Origin: Prochlorococcus sp. AG-418-M08
GTDB taxonomy: Bacteria; Cyanobacteriota; Cyanobacteriia; PCC-6307; Cyanobiaceae
Reading direction: 5' to 3'
NCBI GenBank assembly: GCA_003213955.1
Contig: QCMG01000008.1
Span: 27,983 to 91,982, forward strand
Length of the DNA: 64,000 nt
How positions within the stretch are numbered: the first letter of the stretch is position 1; each line of letters opens with the position of its first letter. The position numbers and the translations under genes are program-made. The notes under the pieces are model-generated. The model saw nothing but the letters and a program-made list of their open reading frames with translations. It did not search any database and was not told where the DNA came from. Below, in pieces: positions 9,225-18,066 of the stretch.

Positions 9225-9698
9225 CTAATTTATTCCCTCTTCATTTAATTTTGTTAGAGCTATTGCCAGTGCATCTGCAGCGTCATCAGGTTTTGGAAAA
9301 TAGTTTAAATTTAAGTTATAAACAACTGCTTCAACAACCTCTTTCTTCGATGCTTTCCCAGATCCAGCAATGGTAAGTTTAACCTGAGAAGGTGAGTACT
9401 CACTAACTTTTATTTTCTTGGAAGCAAATACCATCATAATTACACCTCGAGCTTGAACTACGCTTATAGTAGTACTGGATCTATAAAAGAAAAACTTTTC
9501 TATCGCGGCAATATCTGGTTTCCAACGATCTATTAATGAATTGAGATCATTGAAAATCTCATAAAGTCTTTCTTCTTCTGTTTTAGTTTTATTAGTTTCA
9601 ATTACACCACAATCAATAAATATTTTCTTTTCATTTTGTATTTCAATAATTCCATATCCAACTCTTCCCAATCCAGGATCAATCCCAATAATCCTCAC
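9225..9698 (-). CDS. ruvC: Holliday junction endonuclease RuvC
   Basis: 157 residues from GTG 9698. The acidic catalytic set is visible as Asp7 ([14 protein letters not shown]), Glu67 (AAIEKFFF), Asp139 and Asp142 ([15 protein letters not shown]). RuvC cuts Holliday junctions with RuvAB during recombination. The same frame extends upstream to ATG 9749, but that adds 17 residues ([17 protein letters not shown]) read out of frame over the end of chlI, and the family normally begins directly with M/V-R-I-I-G-I-D. The GTG start gives a seven-base gap after the chlI stop instead of a 44-base overlap, so I prefer it. Confidence 0.93.
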   Translation of the reverse strand: MRIIGIDPGLGRVGYGIIEIQNEKKIFIDCGVIETNKTKTEEERLYEIFNDLNSLIDRWKPDIAAIEKFFFYRSSTTISVVQARGVIMMVFASKKIKVSEYSPSQVKLTIAGSGKASKKEVVEAVVYNLNLNYFPKPDDAADALAIALTKLNEEGIN

Positions 9699-9705
9699 TT
9701 TATTA

Positions 9706-10791
9706 TTATTGTGATGATAGTTGAAATTTGGAAAGATTATCTTTTTCATTTAAATTGAACACCTTACAAAACGCCTGAATAACCCTTTCACCAGAATCAA
9801 CTTGTTCCAATGGATCTTTTCTTAATCGGTGCCTTAAGGAGCAAGTAATTACTCTTGCGATATCATCCTCTTGTACTTCAGTTCTCCCCTCAAATGCAGC
9901 TATTGCTCTTGCGGATCGATTAGTTACAATATCTCCTCTTAATCCATCAACATCAAGTTCACCACAAATTGCTGATATATTTAACCTAAGATCATCATCC
10001 AATTGAACTGAATTTAGTATCTCCTGAGCTTTAATAACTTTTTGCTGAAGCTCATCCTGTTGTTTCTCAACACTTATAGAAAATTGATTAGGATTATCAT
10101 CGAAAGATGTTCGCTGATCAACAACTTTAACTCTTAATTCTGCATCTCTCACAGTCTTAACCTCAACACTCATACCAAATCTATCTAATAACTGAGGTCT
10201 GAGTTCTCCTTCTTCCGGGTTGCCAGATCCAATTAGAACAAATCTTGCAGGATGTCTGACTGAGACTCCCTCTCTCTCAACAGTATTCCAACCAGAAGCT
10301 GCTGAATCTAATAGGACATCCACCAAATGATCATCTAGAAGATTTACTTCGTCTACGTATAACAAACCTCTATTAGCTTTTGCTAATAACCCTGGTTCAA
10401 AAGCTTTTATACCTTCACTTAAAGCTTTTTCAATGTCAATAGTTCCGCAAAGTCTATCTTCAGTTGCACCCAACGGCAAATCTACCATCGGGACTTGTTT
10501 TTTATCTTTTTCTAAACTGTCTCCTTGTACAATTCTCTCTAAAACTTCTTTACTTTGTAAATCAGGATCTACAAGAGAACTATTATAAGGATCATCTTTA
10601 ACTACTTCTATTGCTGGCAATAAATCTGCAAGAGCTCTGATAGTAGTGGACTTCCCAGTCCCTCTGTCACCCATAATCATTACCCCTCCAATCCTGGGAT
10701 CTATGACATTTAATAAAAGAGCTAATTTCATTTCTTCTTGACCAATTACTGCCGTAAAAGGAAATACTCTTCTTTTCTTTGTAGTGCTCAC
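9706..10791 (-). CDS. chlI: Magnesium chelatase ATPase subunit ChlI
   Basis: 361 residues. An AAA+ ATPase with Walker A GDRGTGKS at residues 41-48, the Walker B region [14 protein letters not shown] near 143-156, and [23 protein letters not shown] near 180-200, which contains the sensor and the ChlI-specific loop. With ChlD and ChlH it inserts Mg2+ into protoporphyrin IX, the first step committed to chlorophyll. The stop is followed at once by two more in-frame-adjacent TAA triplets. The 267 bases upstream contain no gene and must carry its promoter. The position upstream of ruvC on the same strand suggests shared transcription. Confidence 0.97.
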   Translation of the reverse strand: MSTTKKRRVFPFTAVIGQEEMKLALLLNVIDPRIGGVMIMGDRGTGKSTTIRALADLLPAIEVVKDDPYNSSLVDPDLQSKEVLERIVQGDSLEKDKKQVPMVDLPLGATEDRLCGTIDIEKALSEGIKAFEPGLLAKANRGLLYVDEVNLLDDHLVDVLLDSAASGWNTVEREGVSVRHPARFVLIGSGNPEEGELRPQLLDRFGMSVEVKTVRDAELRVKVVDQRTSFDDNPNQFSISVEKQQDELQQKVIKAQEILNSVQLDDDLRLNISAICGELDVDGLRGDIVTNRSARAIAAFEGRTEVQEDDIARVITCSLRHRLRKDPLEQVDSGERVIQAFCKVFNLNEKDNLSKFQLSSQ

Positions 10792-11058
10792 AGCTTTAGT
10801 TTTACTTTATTTTCAAATGATCAATAGATGATACTTCAGAAAATGTTATTAGTAAATATTCAAATCAAATTAAACCTTTTGATCGAATTTGAGTCTTTTT
10901 ATTATTTACTATCATTTCTGATTCTAAATTAATTTTTCGACTCTGAATTTACTTTAGTAAATAAACTAGTTAAAAATATATTCAATCCCAAAGTAATAAA
11001 TAAAGCTTTCAATAAAAATAAAAAAATTTACTTAGATTTTTATATAAAAACATTAACT

Positions 11059-11802
11059 TTACTTACCATTTGAATTATTTAAAAACCAGTTAATTTGGTG
11101 AACAATTCCTCTCAGGACATTTATTTCATGACTTGAGGTATCTGCTTTTAACATAAATTTTTTAAATTTACTTATTTTTGCATAAGCGGTGTGCTCCAAA
11201 AGATACCCAGTTCTAATAAGCATTTCTTCTAGTTCTTTCGAAGATTCATAAATTTGTTTTGATGATGCTAGGTTAAAAACCTTTAAATCCTTCTTTAAAT
11301 TATTAGTTGAACATTTATTTAATTCATACAGTATTATTGAAACTGCATGAGACAGATTTAAAGAAGGATAATTATTAGAAGTTTTAATATTAAAAATCTT
11401 ATGAGCAAAGAGTAATTCATTATTACTTAAACCTCTATCCTCTCTTCCAAATAAAATTCCTAAATTATTAATTTTTTTAAAAGATGAGATCCATTTTGAT
11501 ATCACGGCAGGAGATTCACATTCAATATCATTACTTAAATCAGCTCTTCCACATGTAGCAAGGACCAAATCACAGTCAAATATTGAATTTTCAATATTAT
11601 TGAATATTTTACAATTATCAATATATCTTTGGCCTTTTAGAGCCATTTTTTTTGCTTCTAAGGAAAAAATATCGCATTTTGGGGAAACAATCCTTAATTC
11701 TGTAACATCAAAATTCGAACATAATCTTGCAATACTTCCAACATTTATGGGCCCATTCGGCTCGACCAAAACAACTTTCAAATTAAAATTTTTATTATTC
11801 AA
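11059..11802 (-). CDS. TrmJ/TrmH-like SPOUT RNA 2'-O-methyltransferase
   Basis: 247 residues. The N-terminal VVLVEPNGPINVGSIARLCSNF (residues 10-31), the central LGILFGREDRGLSNNEL (about 114-130) and the knot-forming YPSLNLSHAVSIILYEL (about 144-160) are the three SpoU signatures, in the TrmJ arrangement of an N-terminal catalytic knot followed by a helical tail. These enzymes methylate ribose in tRNA or rRNA with S-adenosylmethionine. The only reasonable start is TTG 11802, five bases after the cytM stop at 11808, so it is probably co-transcribed with cytM. The exact target nucleotide cannot be told. Confidence 0.88.
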   Translation of the reverse strand: MNNKNFNLKVVLVEPNGPINVGSIARLCSNFDVTELRIVSPKCDIFSLEAKKMALKGQRYIDNCKIFNNIENSIFDCDLVLATCGRADLSNDIECESPAVISKWISSFKKINNLGILFGREDRGLSNNELLFAHKIFNIKTSNNYPSLNLSHAVSIILYELNKCSTNNLKKDLKVFNLASSKQIYESSKELEEMLIRTGYLLEHTAYAKISKFKKFMLKADTSSHEINVLRGIVHQINWFLNNSNGK

Positions 11803-11807
11803 AATTT

Positions 11808-12191
11808 TTACAAGCTATGTAAATAAGATAATAAATTTGACATGTTTTGAGGATCAATTTCAAAACTTGGCATAGGAGGTGTAAGACCCTCAATAACTTG
11901 CTTAATAATTTCCTCATCGTTTAAACGATTAGTTACTAAATGCAAATCTGGTCCAACTAAACCTCTCGCAGTAATACCATGGCACCCTACACAATTCATT
12001 TTAAAAATAGTATATCCTTCATTAAAAGACCCCTTAAGTTCAAGAGTTTTAAGAATATAAGCATGATTCTCTCCTAGATTTAAATAAAAATAAACAGCAA
12101 ATATTAACAAAATCACAAAAAAGACAAAAAACTGTTTCCAGAATTTCATTATCAAATTTTTTTCTGCTGCAGATGATGAAGATGTTGTCAC
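11808..12191 (-). CDS. cytM: Membrane-anchored cytochrome c (CytM-like)
   Basis: 127 residues. One N-terminal membrane helix (about residues 20-37) anchors a small c-type domain with a heme motif CVGCH at 67-71 and a likely axial Met107 in the TPPMPSF loop. Size, single uncleaved anchor and sequence around NEGYTIFKMNC fit cytochrome cM, a low-abundance cyanobacterial cytochrome whose role in respiratory or photosynthetic electron flow under stress is debated. The start is GTG 12191; ATG 12149 (MKFWKQFF) is possible and would trim only 14 polar residues. It is divergent from petG with 55 bases between the starts. Confidence 0.88.
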   Translation of the reverse strand: MTTSSSSAAEKNLIMKFWKQFFVFFVILLIFAVYFYLNLGENHAYILKTLELKGSFNEGYTIFKMNCVGCHGITARGLVGPDLHLVTNRLNDEEIIKQVIEGLTPPMPSFEIDPQNMSNLLSYLHSL

Positions 12192-12246
12192 AAAAAATTG
12201 TAAGTGTGTAATAATTTTGAAAGAGAAATAACAGAAATGCCAGAAA

Positions 12247-12366
12247 ATGATTGAACCTCTTTTATGTGGAATAGTTTTAGGATTAGTTCCAATTACACTT
12301 CTTGGGTTATTTGTTAGCGCATGGAATCAATATAGAAGAGGTTCAGGAATTTTAGATATTGATTAA
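12247..12366 (+). CDS. petG: Cytochrome b6-f complex subunit PetG
   Basis: A 39-residue gene: [20 protein letters not shown], then [19 protein letters not shown] and stop TAA at 12364. One membrane helix followed by the AWNQYRRG tail is the diagnostic PetG sequence. It is one of the small subunits at the rim of the thylakoid b6-f complex and is needed for stability of the complex. The gene is too short for ordinary ORF cut-offs. It is divergent from cytM (55-base gap), so both electron-transport genes share one control region, and its last 15 bases overlap the convergent rsmD. Confidence 0.96.
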   Translation: MIEPLLCGIVLGLVPITLLGLFVSAWNQYRRGSGILDID

Positions 12367-12939
12367 AAATGTCAATTTGGATTGACCATAAGTTCTAACG
12401 TCATAAATTTCCCACAAAGTATTTTTCATTATATCTAGATCTAATGAATGCTCGCAAATAACAATAGTACCTTTTCTCAAAAAATTACAATTAAATATTT
12501 GCTTTAAAACTAATTCATGGTAACTAGATCTATATGGGGGATCTAAATAGACAAAGTCAAATTTAATTTTATTAAAGTCATTAATACTTGATAAATTCCT
12601 TTCGTTATTGGGTTTTGTCCATATCAATGCATCTTTGCAAATAACTTCAATATCATTTTTTCTATTCTCTATATTGTGTAATGAGTATAAATTTTTTAAG
12701 CATATTTCTGAATTTTTTCTATTTTTTTCTATTGCAACTATTTTTTTTGCTCCATGATTATATGCCTCACATGATATTGCTCCTGTTCCACTAAATAAAT
12801 CTAACCAATTAGAATTTTTTACTGAATTTTTCAAAATATTAAATATAGCTTCTCTAACCATTAAAGTAGTTGGCCTAGTATCAATCGAATTCGGGCTCTC
12901 AAGCTTTCTCCCTCCAATTAACCTCAAATTTGTTTTCAT
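12352..12939 (-). CDS. rsmD: 16S rRNA (guanine(966)-N(2))-methyltransferase RsmD
   Basis: 195 residues. It starts with the [12 protein letters not shown] strand typical of RsmD, followed by [15 protein letters not shown], the SAM motif [13 protein letters not shown] (near 62-74) and the catalytic [13 protein letters not shown] near 149. The protein methylates G966 of 16S rRNA. Its final codons overlap petG on the other strand by 15 bases. It lies 13 bases after hisH on the same strand and is probably co-transcribed with trxA-hisH. Confidence 0.95.
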   Translation of the reverse strand: MKTNLRLIGGRKLESPNSIDTRPTTLMVREAIFNILKNSVKNSNWLDLFSGTGAISCEAYNHGAKKIVAIEKNRKNSEICLKNLYSLHNIENRKNDIEVICKDALIWTKPNNERNLSSINDFNKIKFDFVYLDPPYRSSYHELVLKQIFNCNFLRKGTIVICEHSLDLDIMKNTLWEIYDVRTYGQSKLTFLINI

Positions 12940-12952
12940 TTATCACTTGGAA

Positions 12953-13570
12953 TTATTGAATATTTTTGAGCCATCTACGTAAAAGTTTTTCTCCTGTTTT
13001 TCCTGACTTTTCAGGATGAAACTGACAAGCTAGCAAATTGTCTTGCTCTATAATTGCTGTTAATTTTTCACAACCGTAATTAACATTTGCAGCGATGACA
13101 TTAGTATTAAAAGGTACAGCATGATAAGAATGAACAAAATATACCCAATTATTTAATTCATCATCTTTTAATAAGCTATTTTTTCTTGTTGGAAGAAGTT
13201 CACACCATCCAACATGGGGGATTCTTTGATCAGATAATTGAGGAATTTTTTTTATTTGGCCCTTTACTATTCCAAGTCCATGAATTGAACCTTCATCACT
13301 TGATTCAAAAAGCAATTGCAATCCAAGACAAATACCTAAAAATGATTTTCCACTTTTAATCCAGTTTTTAATATCAATTATTAAATTAGTTTTAATAAGA
13401 TTATTTATTGCCGGATCAAAGGAACCAACTCCAGGAAGTATTAACGCCTTACAATCTTTTGTTTGATGTTTATTTTTAATTAAAATTATTTCTTCATCAA
13501 GATTTTCCAAGGCTTTCATTACGGAATGAATATTACCCATCCCATAATCTATAAGTCCTATTTTAGACAA
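12953..13570 (-). CDS. hisH: Imidazole glycerol phosphate synthase glutaminase subunit HisH
   Basis: 205 residues, a class I glutamine amidotransferase. IGLIDYGMGNIHSV at the N-terminus, the nucleophile Cys81 in GICLGLQLLF, and the His-Glu pair in CQFHPEKSG near residue 187 complete the catalytic triad. It supplies ammonia to HisF for the ring closure that makes imidazole glycerol phosphate and AICAR in histidine synthesis. Other his genes are not adjacent, which is usual in cyanobacteria. It lies eight bases after trxA. Confidence 0.97.
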   Translation of the reverse strand: MSKIGLIDYGMGNIHSVMKALENLDEEIILIKNKHQTKDCKALILPGVGSFDPAINNLIKTNLIIDIKNWIKSGKSFLGICLGLQLLFESSDEGSIHGLGIVKGQIKKIPQLSDQRIPHVGWCELLPTRKNSLLKDDELNNWVYFVHSYHAVPFNTNVIAANVNYGCEKLTAIIEQDNLLACQFHPEKSGKTGEKLLRRWLKNIQ

Positions 13571-13578
13571 AACATTAT

Positions 13579-13902
13579 TTATAAGTGCTTAGATAAGGTA
13601 CTTGAAAGAGTCGATTTTGGGACAGCTCCAACTACAGTATCAACTTTTTGACCACCTTTAAAAATCATTAAGGTTGGGATACTTCTGATTCCGTATTGAC
13701 TTGCAACATTTGGATTTTCATCTGTATTTAACTTAAATACTTTAATTTTCCCTTCAAAGTCTTTTGAAATCTCCTCAACAACTGGTGCGACCATCCTGCA
13801 AGGACCACACCATGGAGCCCAAAAATCAACTAAGACTGGTAGATCACATTGCAAAACTTCTTTGTCAAATGAAGAGTCAGTTACGGCGGGAGCTGATGAC
13901 AT
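13579..13902 (-). CDS. trxA: Thioredoxin
   Basis: 107 residues with the WCGPC redox site at 31-35 in [12 protein letters not shown] and the cis-proline region [13 protein letters not shown] near residue 74. This is the m-type bacterial thioredoxin that reduces target disulfides in the cytosol with electrons from thioredoxin reductase. The gene is the first of the trxA-hisH-rsmD run. The Yfr1 gene and its terminator lie just upstream on the same strand. Confidence 0.97.
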   Translation of the reverse strand: MSSAPAVTDSSFDKEVLQCDLPVLVDFWAPWCGPCRMVAPVVEEISKDFEGKIKVFKLNTDENPNVASQYGIRSIPTLMIFKGGQKVDTVVGAVPKSTLSSTLSKHL

Positions 13903-13992
13903 AATTTAGATATTCCTTTAGAAAATTTAGCAGGCAATTCTTTTAAGTGATGATTTCATTACAGATAAAAACATATAAGTAACAAAATATTT

Positions 13993-14015
13993 AAAAAAAG
14001 CCCGATAAATCGGGC
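13993..14015 (-). terminator. Rho-independent terminator of yfr1
   Basis: On the minus strand the inverted repeat GCCCGA (14010-14015 side) and TCGGGC (14000-14005 side) forms a six-base GC-rich stem with a four-base loop, followed by seven T residues (plus-strand A-run 13993-13999). It ends Yfr1 and would also stop read-through from guaB before trxA. Confidence 0.85.
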
Positions 14016-14048
14016 GATTTAGTGTGTGAGGAGCATGGGGTTTCCCCC
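13993..14048 (-). ncRNA. yfr1: Yfr1 small regulatory RNA
   Basis: On the minus strand the sequence reads a 5' hairpin (GGGG-GAAA-CCCC type, 14035-14050), an unpaired stretch GCTCCTCACACAC with following CTAAATC, then a GCCCGA/TCGGGC hairpin and a T-run. This is the architecture of cyanobacterial Yfr1: two stem-loops flanking a nearly invariant CU-rich single-stranded core, sited between guaB and trxA as in Prochlorococcus. In Prochlorococcus MED4 it is known to act on porin mRNAs through the core. Here the core begins with G where I recall ACTCCTCACACAC. Ends are estimated from the hairpins; the 5' end may shift by one or two bases. Confidence 0.9.
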
Positions 14049-14056
14049 ATTTTCTA

Positions 14057-14062
14057 ATAATA
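14057..14062 (-). promoter_or_regulatory. Probable -10 element of yfr1
   Basis: TATTAT on the minus strand lies eight bases before the first G of the 5' hairpin at 14048, in good position for a sigma-70-type -10 box. No clear -35 hexamer is seen, which is common in Prochlorococcus promoters. The start site itself is inferred. Confidence 0.5.
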
Positions 14063-14106
14063 ACTCCTAATGAGAAATTTTTTACATTTAAGAGATAAGA
14101 TTTATA

Positions 14107-15270
14107 TTATTTACCCATTCCAAGCTGTTGGGCTTTTTGATAAACTTTGCCTTCCGTCAAGAGCGATGGTGCAATTACGATATCTACATTTTGCATTTCT
14201 TTAATATTTTTGGCTCCAAGAGTGCTCATTGATGTCCTTATAGCTCCAAGTAAATTATGTGTCCCGTCATCAAGTAGTGCAGGCCCTTTTAATATTCTTT
14301 CTAAAGACCCTGTGGAACCTACTTCAATCCTTGTACCTCTAGGTAATAAAGGACTTGGTGTGGCCATGCCCCAATGAAATCCATTACCTGGAGCACTTGA
14401 TGATTTAGCAATTGGAGAACCAATCATTACAGCATCGGCACCACAAGCAATACATTTACAAATATCACCTCCAGTGATAATTCCTCCATCTCCAATTATA
14501 GGAACGTAACGGCCAGTTTCTTGAAAATAATCATCTCTAGCTAAGCTACAGTCAGATATTGCTGTTGCTTGAGGGATACCTATTCCTAATACTCCTCTTG
14601 AAGTACATGCAGCACCAGGTCCAATTCCTACCATAAGACCTGAGACTCCCGATTTCATGAGAAGTTCTGAAACCTCATAGGTTACACAGTTTCCTGCAAT
14701 AACGGGAATTTTTAAAAATTGACATAGGCTTTTGATGTTTAATGTTTCATTACCATCCACACCTAAATGTTTTGTTGAAACAACGGTCCCTTGAAGAAAA
14801 AATAAATCTATTTTCGATTTTGCTAGTGTTTCCTTGTATTTTATAGCAGCTTGAGGTGTTCCACTTAATGCTGCTATTCCACCTTTTTCTTTAATTTCAT
14901 CAATTCTTTTTAAGATTAAGTCTTCTTTAATGGGTTCTCGATATATTTTTTGCATTAAAGGGACGAATTCATTTTTTCCTACAGATGAGATTTTACTCAA
15001 TATTTCTTTTGGATTCTCATATCTTGTTTGTATACCTTCCATATTGAGAACCCCAATAGCGCCTAGCCTGGAAAGCTCTACAGCCGTGTTGACATCAACA
15101 ACACTATCCATTCCACTAGCAATAATTGGAATGTCTCTTTTAATATTTCCAATTGACCAAGAAGGATCAGTTAAATCATAATCTAGGGTTCTTGTTCCAG
15201 GCACTAATGCAATTTCATCAATGCCGTAAGCTCTTCTAACTTTTTTGTTTAAACCAATTTCAATATTCAC
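14107..15270 (-). CDS. guaB: IMP dehydrogenase, CBS-less GuaB3 type
   Basis: 387 residues, about 100 fewer than canonical IMP dehydrogenase because the CBS pair is absent: the barrel passes directly from IGVLNMEGIQTRYE into KEILSKI. The catalytic loop GPGAACTSRGVLGIG gives nucleophile Cys222, and GDGGIITGGDICKCIACGADAVMIGS is the phosphate-binding segment. This short form (GuaB3) is the one used by cyanobacteria; it oxidises IMP to XMP with NAD+ in guanine nucleotide synthesis. It is divergent from gyrA across 179 bases; yfr1 lies downstream. Confidence 0.93.
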   Translation of the reverse strand: MNIEIGLNKKVRRAYGIDEIALVPGTRTLDYDLTDPSWSIGNIKRDIPIIASGMDSVVDVNTAVELSRLGAIGVLNMEGIQTRYENPKEILSKISSVGKNEFVPLMQKIYREPIKEDLILKRIDEIKEKGGIAALSGTPQAAIKYKETLAKSKIDLFFLQGTVVSTKHLGVDGNETLNIKSLCQFLKIPVIAGNCVTYEVSELLMKSGVSGLMVGIGPGAACTSRGVLGIGIPQATAISDCSLARDDYFQETGRYVPIIGDGGIITGGDICKCIACGADAVMIGSPIAKSSSAPGNGFHWGMATPSPLLPRGTRIEVGSTGSLERILKGPALLDDGTHNLLGAIRTSMSTLGAKNIKEMQNVDIVIAPSLLTEGKVYQKAQQLGMGK

Positions 15271-15329
15271 GGTTATTTTTATTATTCTGATTAAGTTAAC
15301 AACTAAAGGTGTAATAAGCCAATAATTTT

Positions 15330-15351
15330 AAAAAAAAAAAAGAGTTTTTTT
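15330..15351. repeat. Palindromic homopolymer A12-GAG-T7
   Basis: A run of twelve A (15330-15341), then GAG, then seven T (15345-15351) sits in the middle of the 179-base gap between the divergent starts of guaB and gyrA. The A and T tracts could pair as an AT-only hairpin and are prone to slippage. No function is established. Confidence 0.7.
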
Positions 15352-15449
15352 ATTATTTGTGTTTAAGTATAAGTATTTAAAAATTAATTATTAGCTTTAT
15401 TTTATTCATTCTGTCAATCAGCGATTATTATTAAATAAAAGTTTTTTAA

Positions 15450-18041
15450 ATGGCTGATATTCTTGATTCTGGGAATTCTGGTTTGAGTGAAGATAACGAA
15501 CGAATCATCCAGACTGATTTAAGAAATGAAATGTCACGATCGTATCTTGAGTATGCGATGAGTGTCATTGTTGGTCGTGCTCTGCCAGATGCAAGAGATG
15601 GACTAAAACCAGTTCACAGAAGGATTCTTTACGCAATGTATGAGCTTGGATTGACAAGCGGTAGGCCATATAGAAAATGTGCAAGAGTTGTTGGTGAAGT
15701 TTTAGGTAAGTACCATCCTCATGGCGATACGGCTGTTTACGATGCATTAGTACGAATGGCGCAGGACTTTTCTATGAGAATGCCACTAATAGATGGCCAT
15801 GGAAACTTTGGATCAGTAGATAATGATCCTCCAGCAGCGATGCGATATACAGAGTCACGTCTTCAATCCCTAACAGATGAAAGTTTACTTGAGGATATTG
15901 AATCTGAGACTGTAGATTTTTCTGATAATTTTGATGGATCACAACAAGAACCAACAGTCCTGCCAGCAAGAATCCCCCAGCTCTTATTAAATGGGTCATC
16001 AGGTATTGCGGTAGGAATGGCAACTAATATACCTCCTCATAATTTAGGAGAATTAATTAATGGTCTTAAATCAATAATCAAAAACCCTTTAATAGAAGAC
16101 ACTGAACTTTTTGAATTAATCAAAGGACCAGATTTCCCAACAGGTGGCCAGATCTTAGGTAGAGATGGAATTAAAGAAACTTTCAAGACTGGGAGAGGCT
16201 CAATAACTATGCGAGGCGTTGCAGATATTGAACAAATTAAATCTCCAGGGAGGGCTGAAAAAGATGCTGTGATAATTACTGAGCTCCCTTTTCAAACCAA
16301 TAAAGCAGCTTTAATAGAGAGAATTGCAGATCTAGTAAATGATAAAAAATTAGAGGGTATTTCTGATATTAGAGATGAAAGCGACAGGGACGGAATGAGA
16401 ATAGTAATTGAGCTAAAGAGAGATTCTTATCCTCAAGTTGTTTTAAATAATTTATTTAAGTTAACGCCTCTACAAAACAATTTTAGTGCAAATATTTTAG
16501 CTCTTGTAAACGGAGAACCTACAACTCTTTCTCTCAGAAAAATGTTGGAGGTTTTTCTAGATTTCAGGACTGAAACAATTAAAAGAAGAACAACTTTCTT
16601 ATTGAAAAAAGCAGAGGAAAGAGATCACATCATTAAAGGACTTCTTCTGGCGCTAGAGGCCATGGACAACATTATTAATCTAATAAGATCAGCAAAAGAT
16701 ACAAATTCAGCGAGAGAACAATTACAAAAAGATCATGAATTATCAGTTATTCAAGCAGATGCAATTTTACAAATGCAATTGAGAAGATTAACAGCTTTAG
16801 AGGCAGATAAAATCAAATTAGAGCATGATGAACTTATAAGTAAAATTACAGACTATAAAAATATTTTGAATGATAAAAAACTTATAAATGAAATAATTAT
16901 CGCAGAGCTTAATAAAATAAATGATAGATTTTCATCCCCAAGGAAAACTGAAATTCTGAATTTAGGTGGGGGTCTCGATGATATTGACCTTATAGCTAAC
17001 GAGAGATCAGTTGTTTTACTAACTTCAGCTGGATATTTAAAAAGAATGCCAGTAAGTGAATTCGAATCTACAAGCAGAGGTTCAAGGGGAAAAGCTGGAA
17101 CAAAAACTCAAGAAGATGATGAAGTTAAATTATTCATAAGCTGTAATGATCACGATACTCTCTTACTTTTTAGTGACAGAGGAGTTGCTTATGCACTTCC
17201 AGCATATAGAGTTCCTATGAGTAGCAGAACAGCTAAAGGGACACCATCAGTACAACTACTTCCAATCCCAAGGGAGGAACAAATTACTTCGATCGTTTCA
17301 GTAGAATCCTTCGACAATGATCGTTATTTATTAATGCTAACGAAAGCTGGATTTATAAAAAGAACTCCATTATCAGCTTTTTCAAAAATACGTTCAAATG
17401 GTTTGATAGCAATTAACTTAGAAGAAGGGGACGCTTTAACGTGGGTTAGATTATCAAAAGAAGGGGATAGTGTATTAATTGGATCAAGTAAAGGAATGAC
17501 TATTCATTTTAGGTTAGACATTAATGAATTAAGACCTCTTGGCAGAACTGCGAGGGGGGTTAAATCTATGAACATAAAAGATGAAGACAAACTTGTATCT
17601 ATGGATGTTTTAACTTCTGATCTAGTAGATCAAATTGCAAATCTTGATAATGAAAATGATGAAGATAAAGAAATTAATACCTCAAAAGGTCCTTGGGTCT
17701 TAGTAGCTAGTGCTTTTGGTCTAGGTAAAAGAGTACCTGTAACACAATTTAGATTGCAAAAAAGAGCAGGCATGGGTTTAAAAGCTATCAAATTTAGAAT
17801 AAAAGATGATTCTCTTGTAGGACTTAAGGTTCTTGGAGAAGGTGAAGAATTAATTTTTGTTACCGAAAGGGGGGTTATAGTAAGAACGAATGCAGATAAA
17901 ATTTCGCAACAATCTAGAGCTGCTACAGGAGTAAAATTACAAAGACTAGATGATGGTGATCATTTATCTGAAGTCGTATTAGTTCCACATGAGCAATTCG
18001 ATGATTCGGAAAAATTAATTACTAAAGAAGAAGAGCATTAA
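15450..18041 (+). CDS. gyrA: DNA gyrase subunit A (type IIA topoisomerase A subunit)
   Basis: 863 residues. It opens with the conserved [20 protein letters not shown] block, carries the active-site tyrosine at residue 133 in AAMRYTESR, and has six beta-propeller blades in the C-terminal third ([40 protein letters not shown] and others). With GyrB it introduces negative supercoils. The propeller's GyrA-box position (about residue 545) reads [10 protein letters not shown], a weak match to the usual QRRGGRG. A ParC-like relative is the main alternative. crtL follows after 25 bases. Confidence 0.93.
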   Translation: MADILDSGNSGLSEDNERIIQTDLRNEMSRSYLEYAMSVIVGRALPDARDGLKPVHRRILYAMYELGLTSGRPYRKCARVVGEVLGKYHPHGDTAVYDALVRMAQDFSMRMPLIDGHGNFGSVDNDPPAAMRYTESRLQSLTDESLLEDIESETVDFSDNFDGSQQEPTVLPARIPQLLLNGSSGIAVGMATNIPPHNLGELINGLKSIIKNPLIEDTELFELIKGPDFPTGGQILGRDGIKETFKTGRGSITMRGVADIEQIKSPGRAEKDAVIITELPFQTNKAALIERIADLVNDKKLEGISDIRDESDRDGMRIVIELKRDSYPQVVLNNLFKLTPLQNNFSANILALVNGEPTTLSLRKMLEVFLDFRTETIKRRTTFLLKKAEERDHIIKGLLLALEAMDNIINLIRSAKDTNSAREQLQKDHELSVIQADAILQMQLRRLTALEADKIKLEHDELISKITDYKNILNDKKLINEIIIAELNKINDRFSSPRKTEILNLGGGLDDIDLIANERSVVLLTSAGYLKRMPVSEFESTSRGSRGKAGTKTQEDDEVKLFISCNDHDTLLLFSDRGVAYALPAYRVPMSSRTAKGTPSVQLLPIPREEQITSIVSVESFDNDRYLLMLTKAGFIKRTPLSAFSKIRSNGLIAINLEEGDALTWVRLSKEGDSVLIGSSKGMTIHFRLDINELRPLGRTARGVKSMNIKDEDKLVSMDVLTSDLVDQIANLDNENDEDKEINTSKGPWVLVASAFGLGKRVPVTQFRLQKRAGMGLKAIKFRIKDDSLVGLKVLGEGEELIFVTERGVIVRTNADKISQQSRAATGVKLQRLDDGDHLSEVVLVPHEQFDDSEKLITKEEEH

Positions 18042-18066
18042 CAAAATAGGAGATTAAACAGTTCCC

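Noticed and set aside
9699..9749. Longer RuvC N-terminus (17 extra residues from ATG 9749)
   Set aside because: It would read over the end of chlI out of frame, and the family starts at the R-I-I-G-I-D strand; GTG 9698 fits better.
10792..11058. Small gene or RNA in the 267-base gap before chlI
   Set aside because: Only AT-rich sequence without a coding frame or stable hairpin; it most likely holds the chlI promoter.
15565..16023. Open frames on the minus strand inside gyrA
   Set aside because: They mirror a strongly conserved gene and have no domain, start signal or independent codon pattern.
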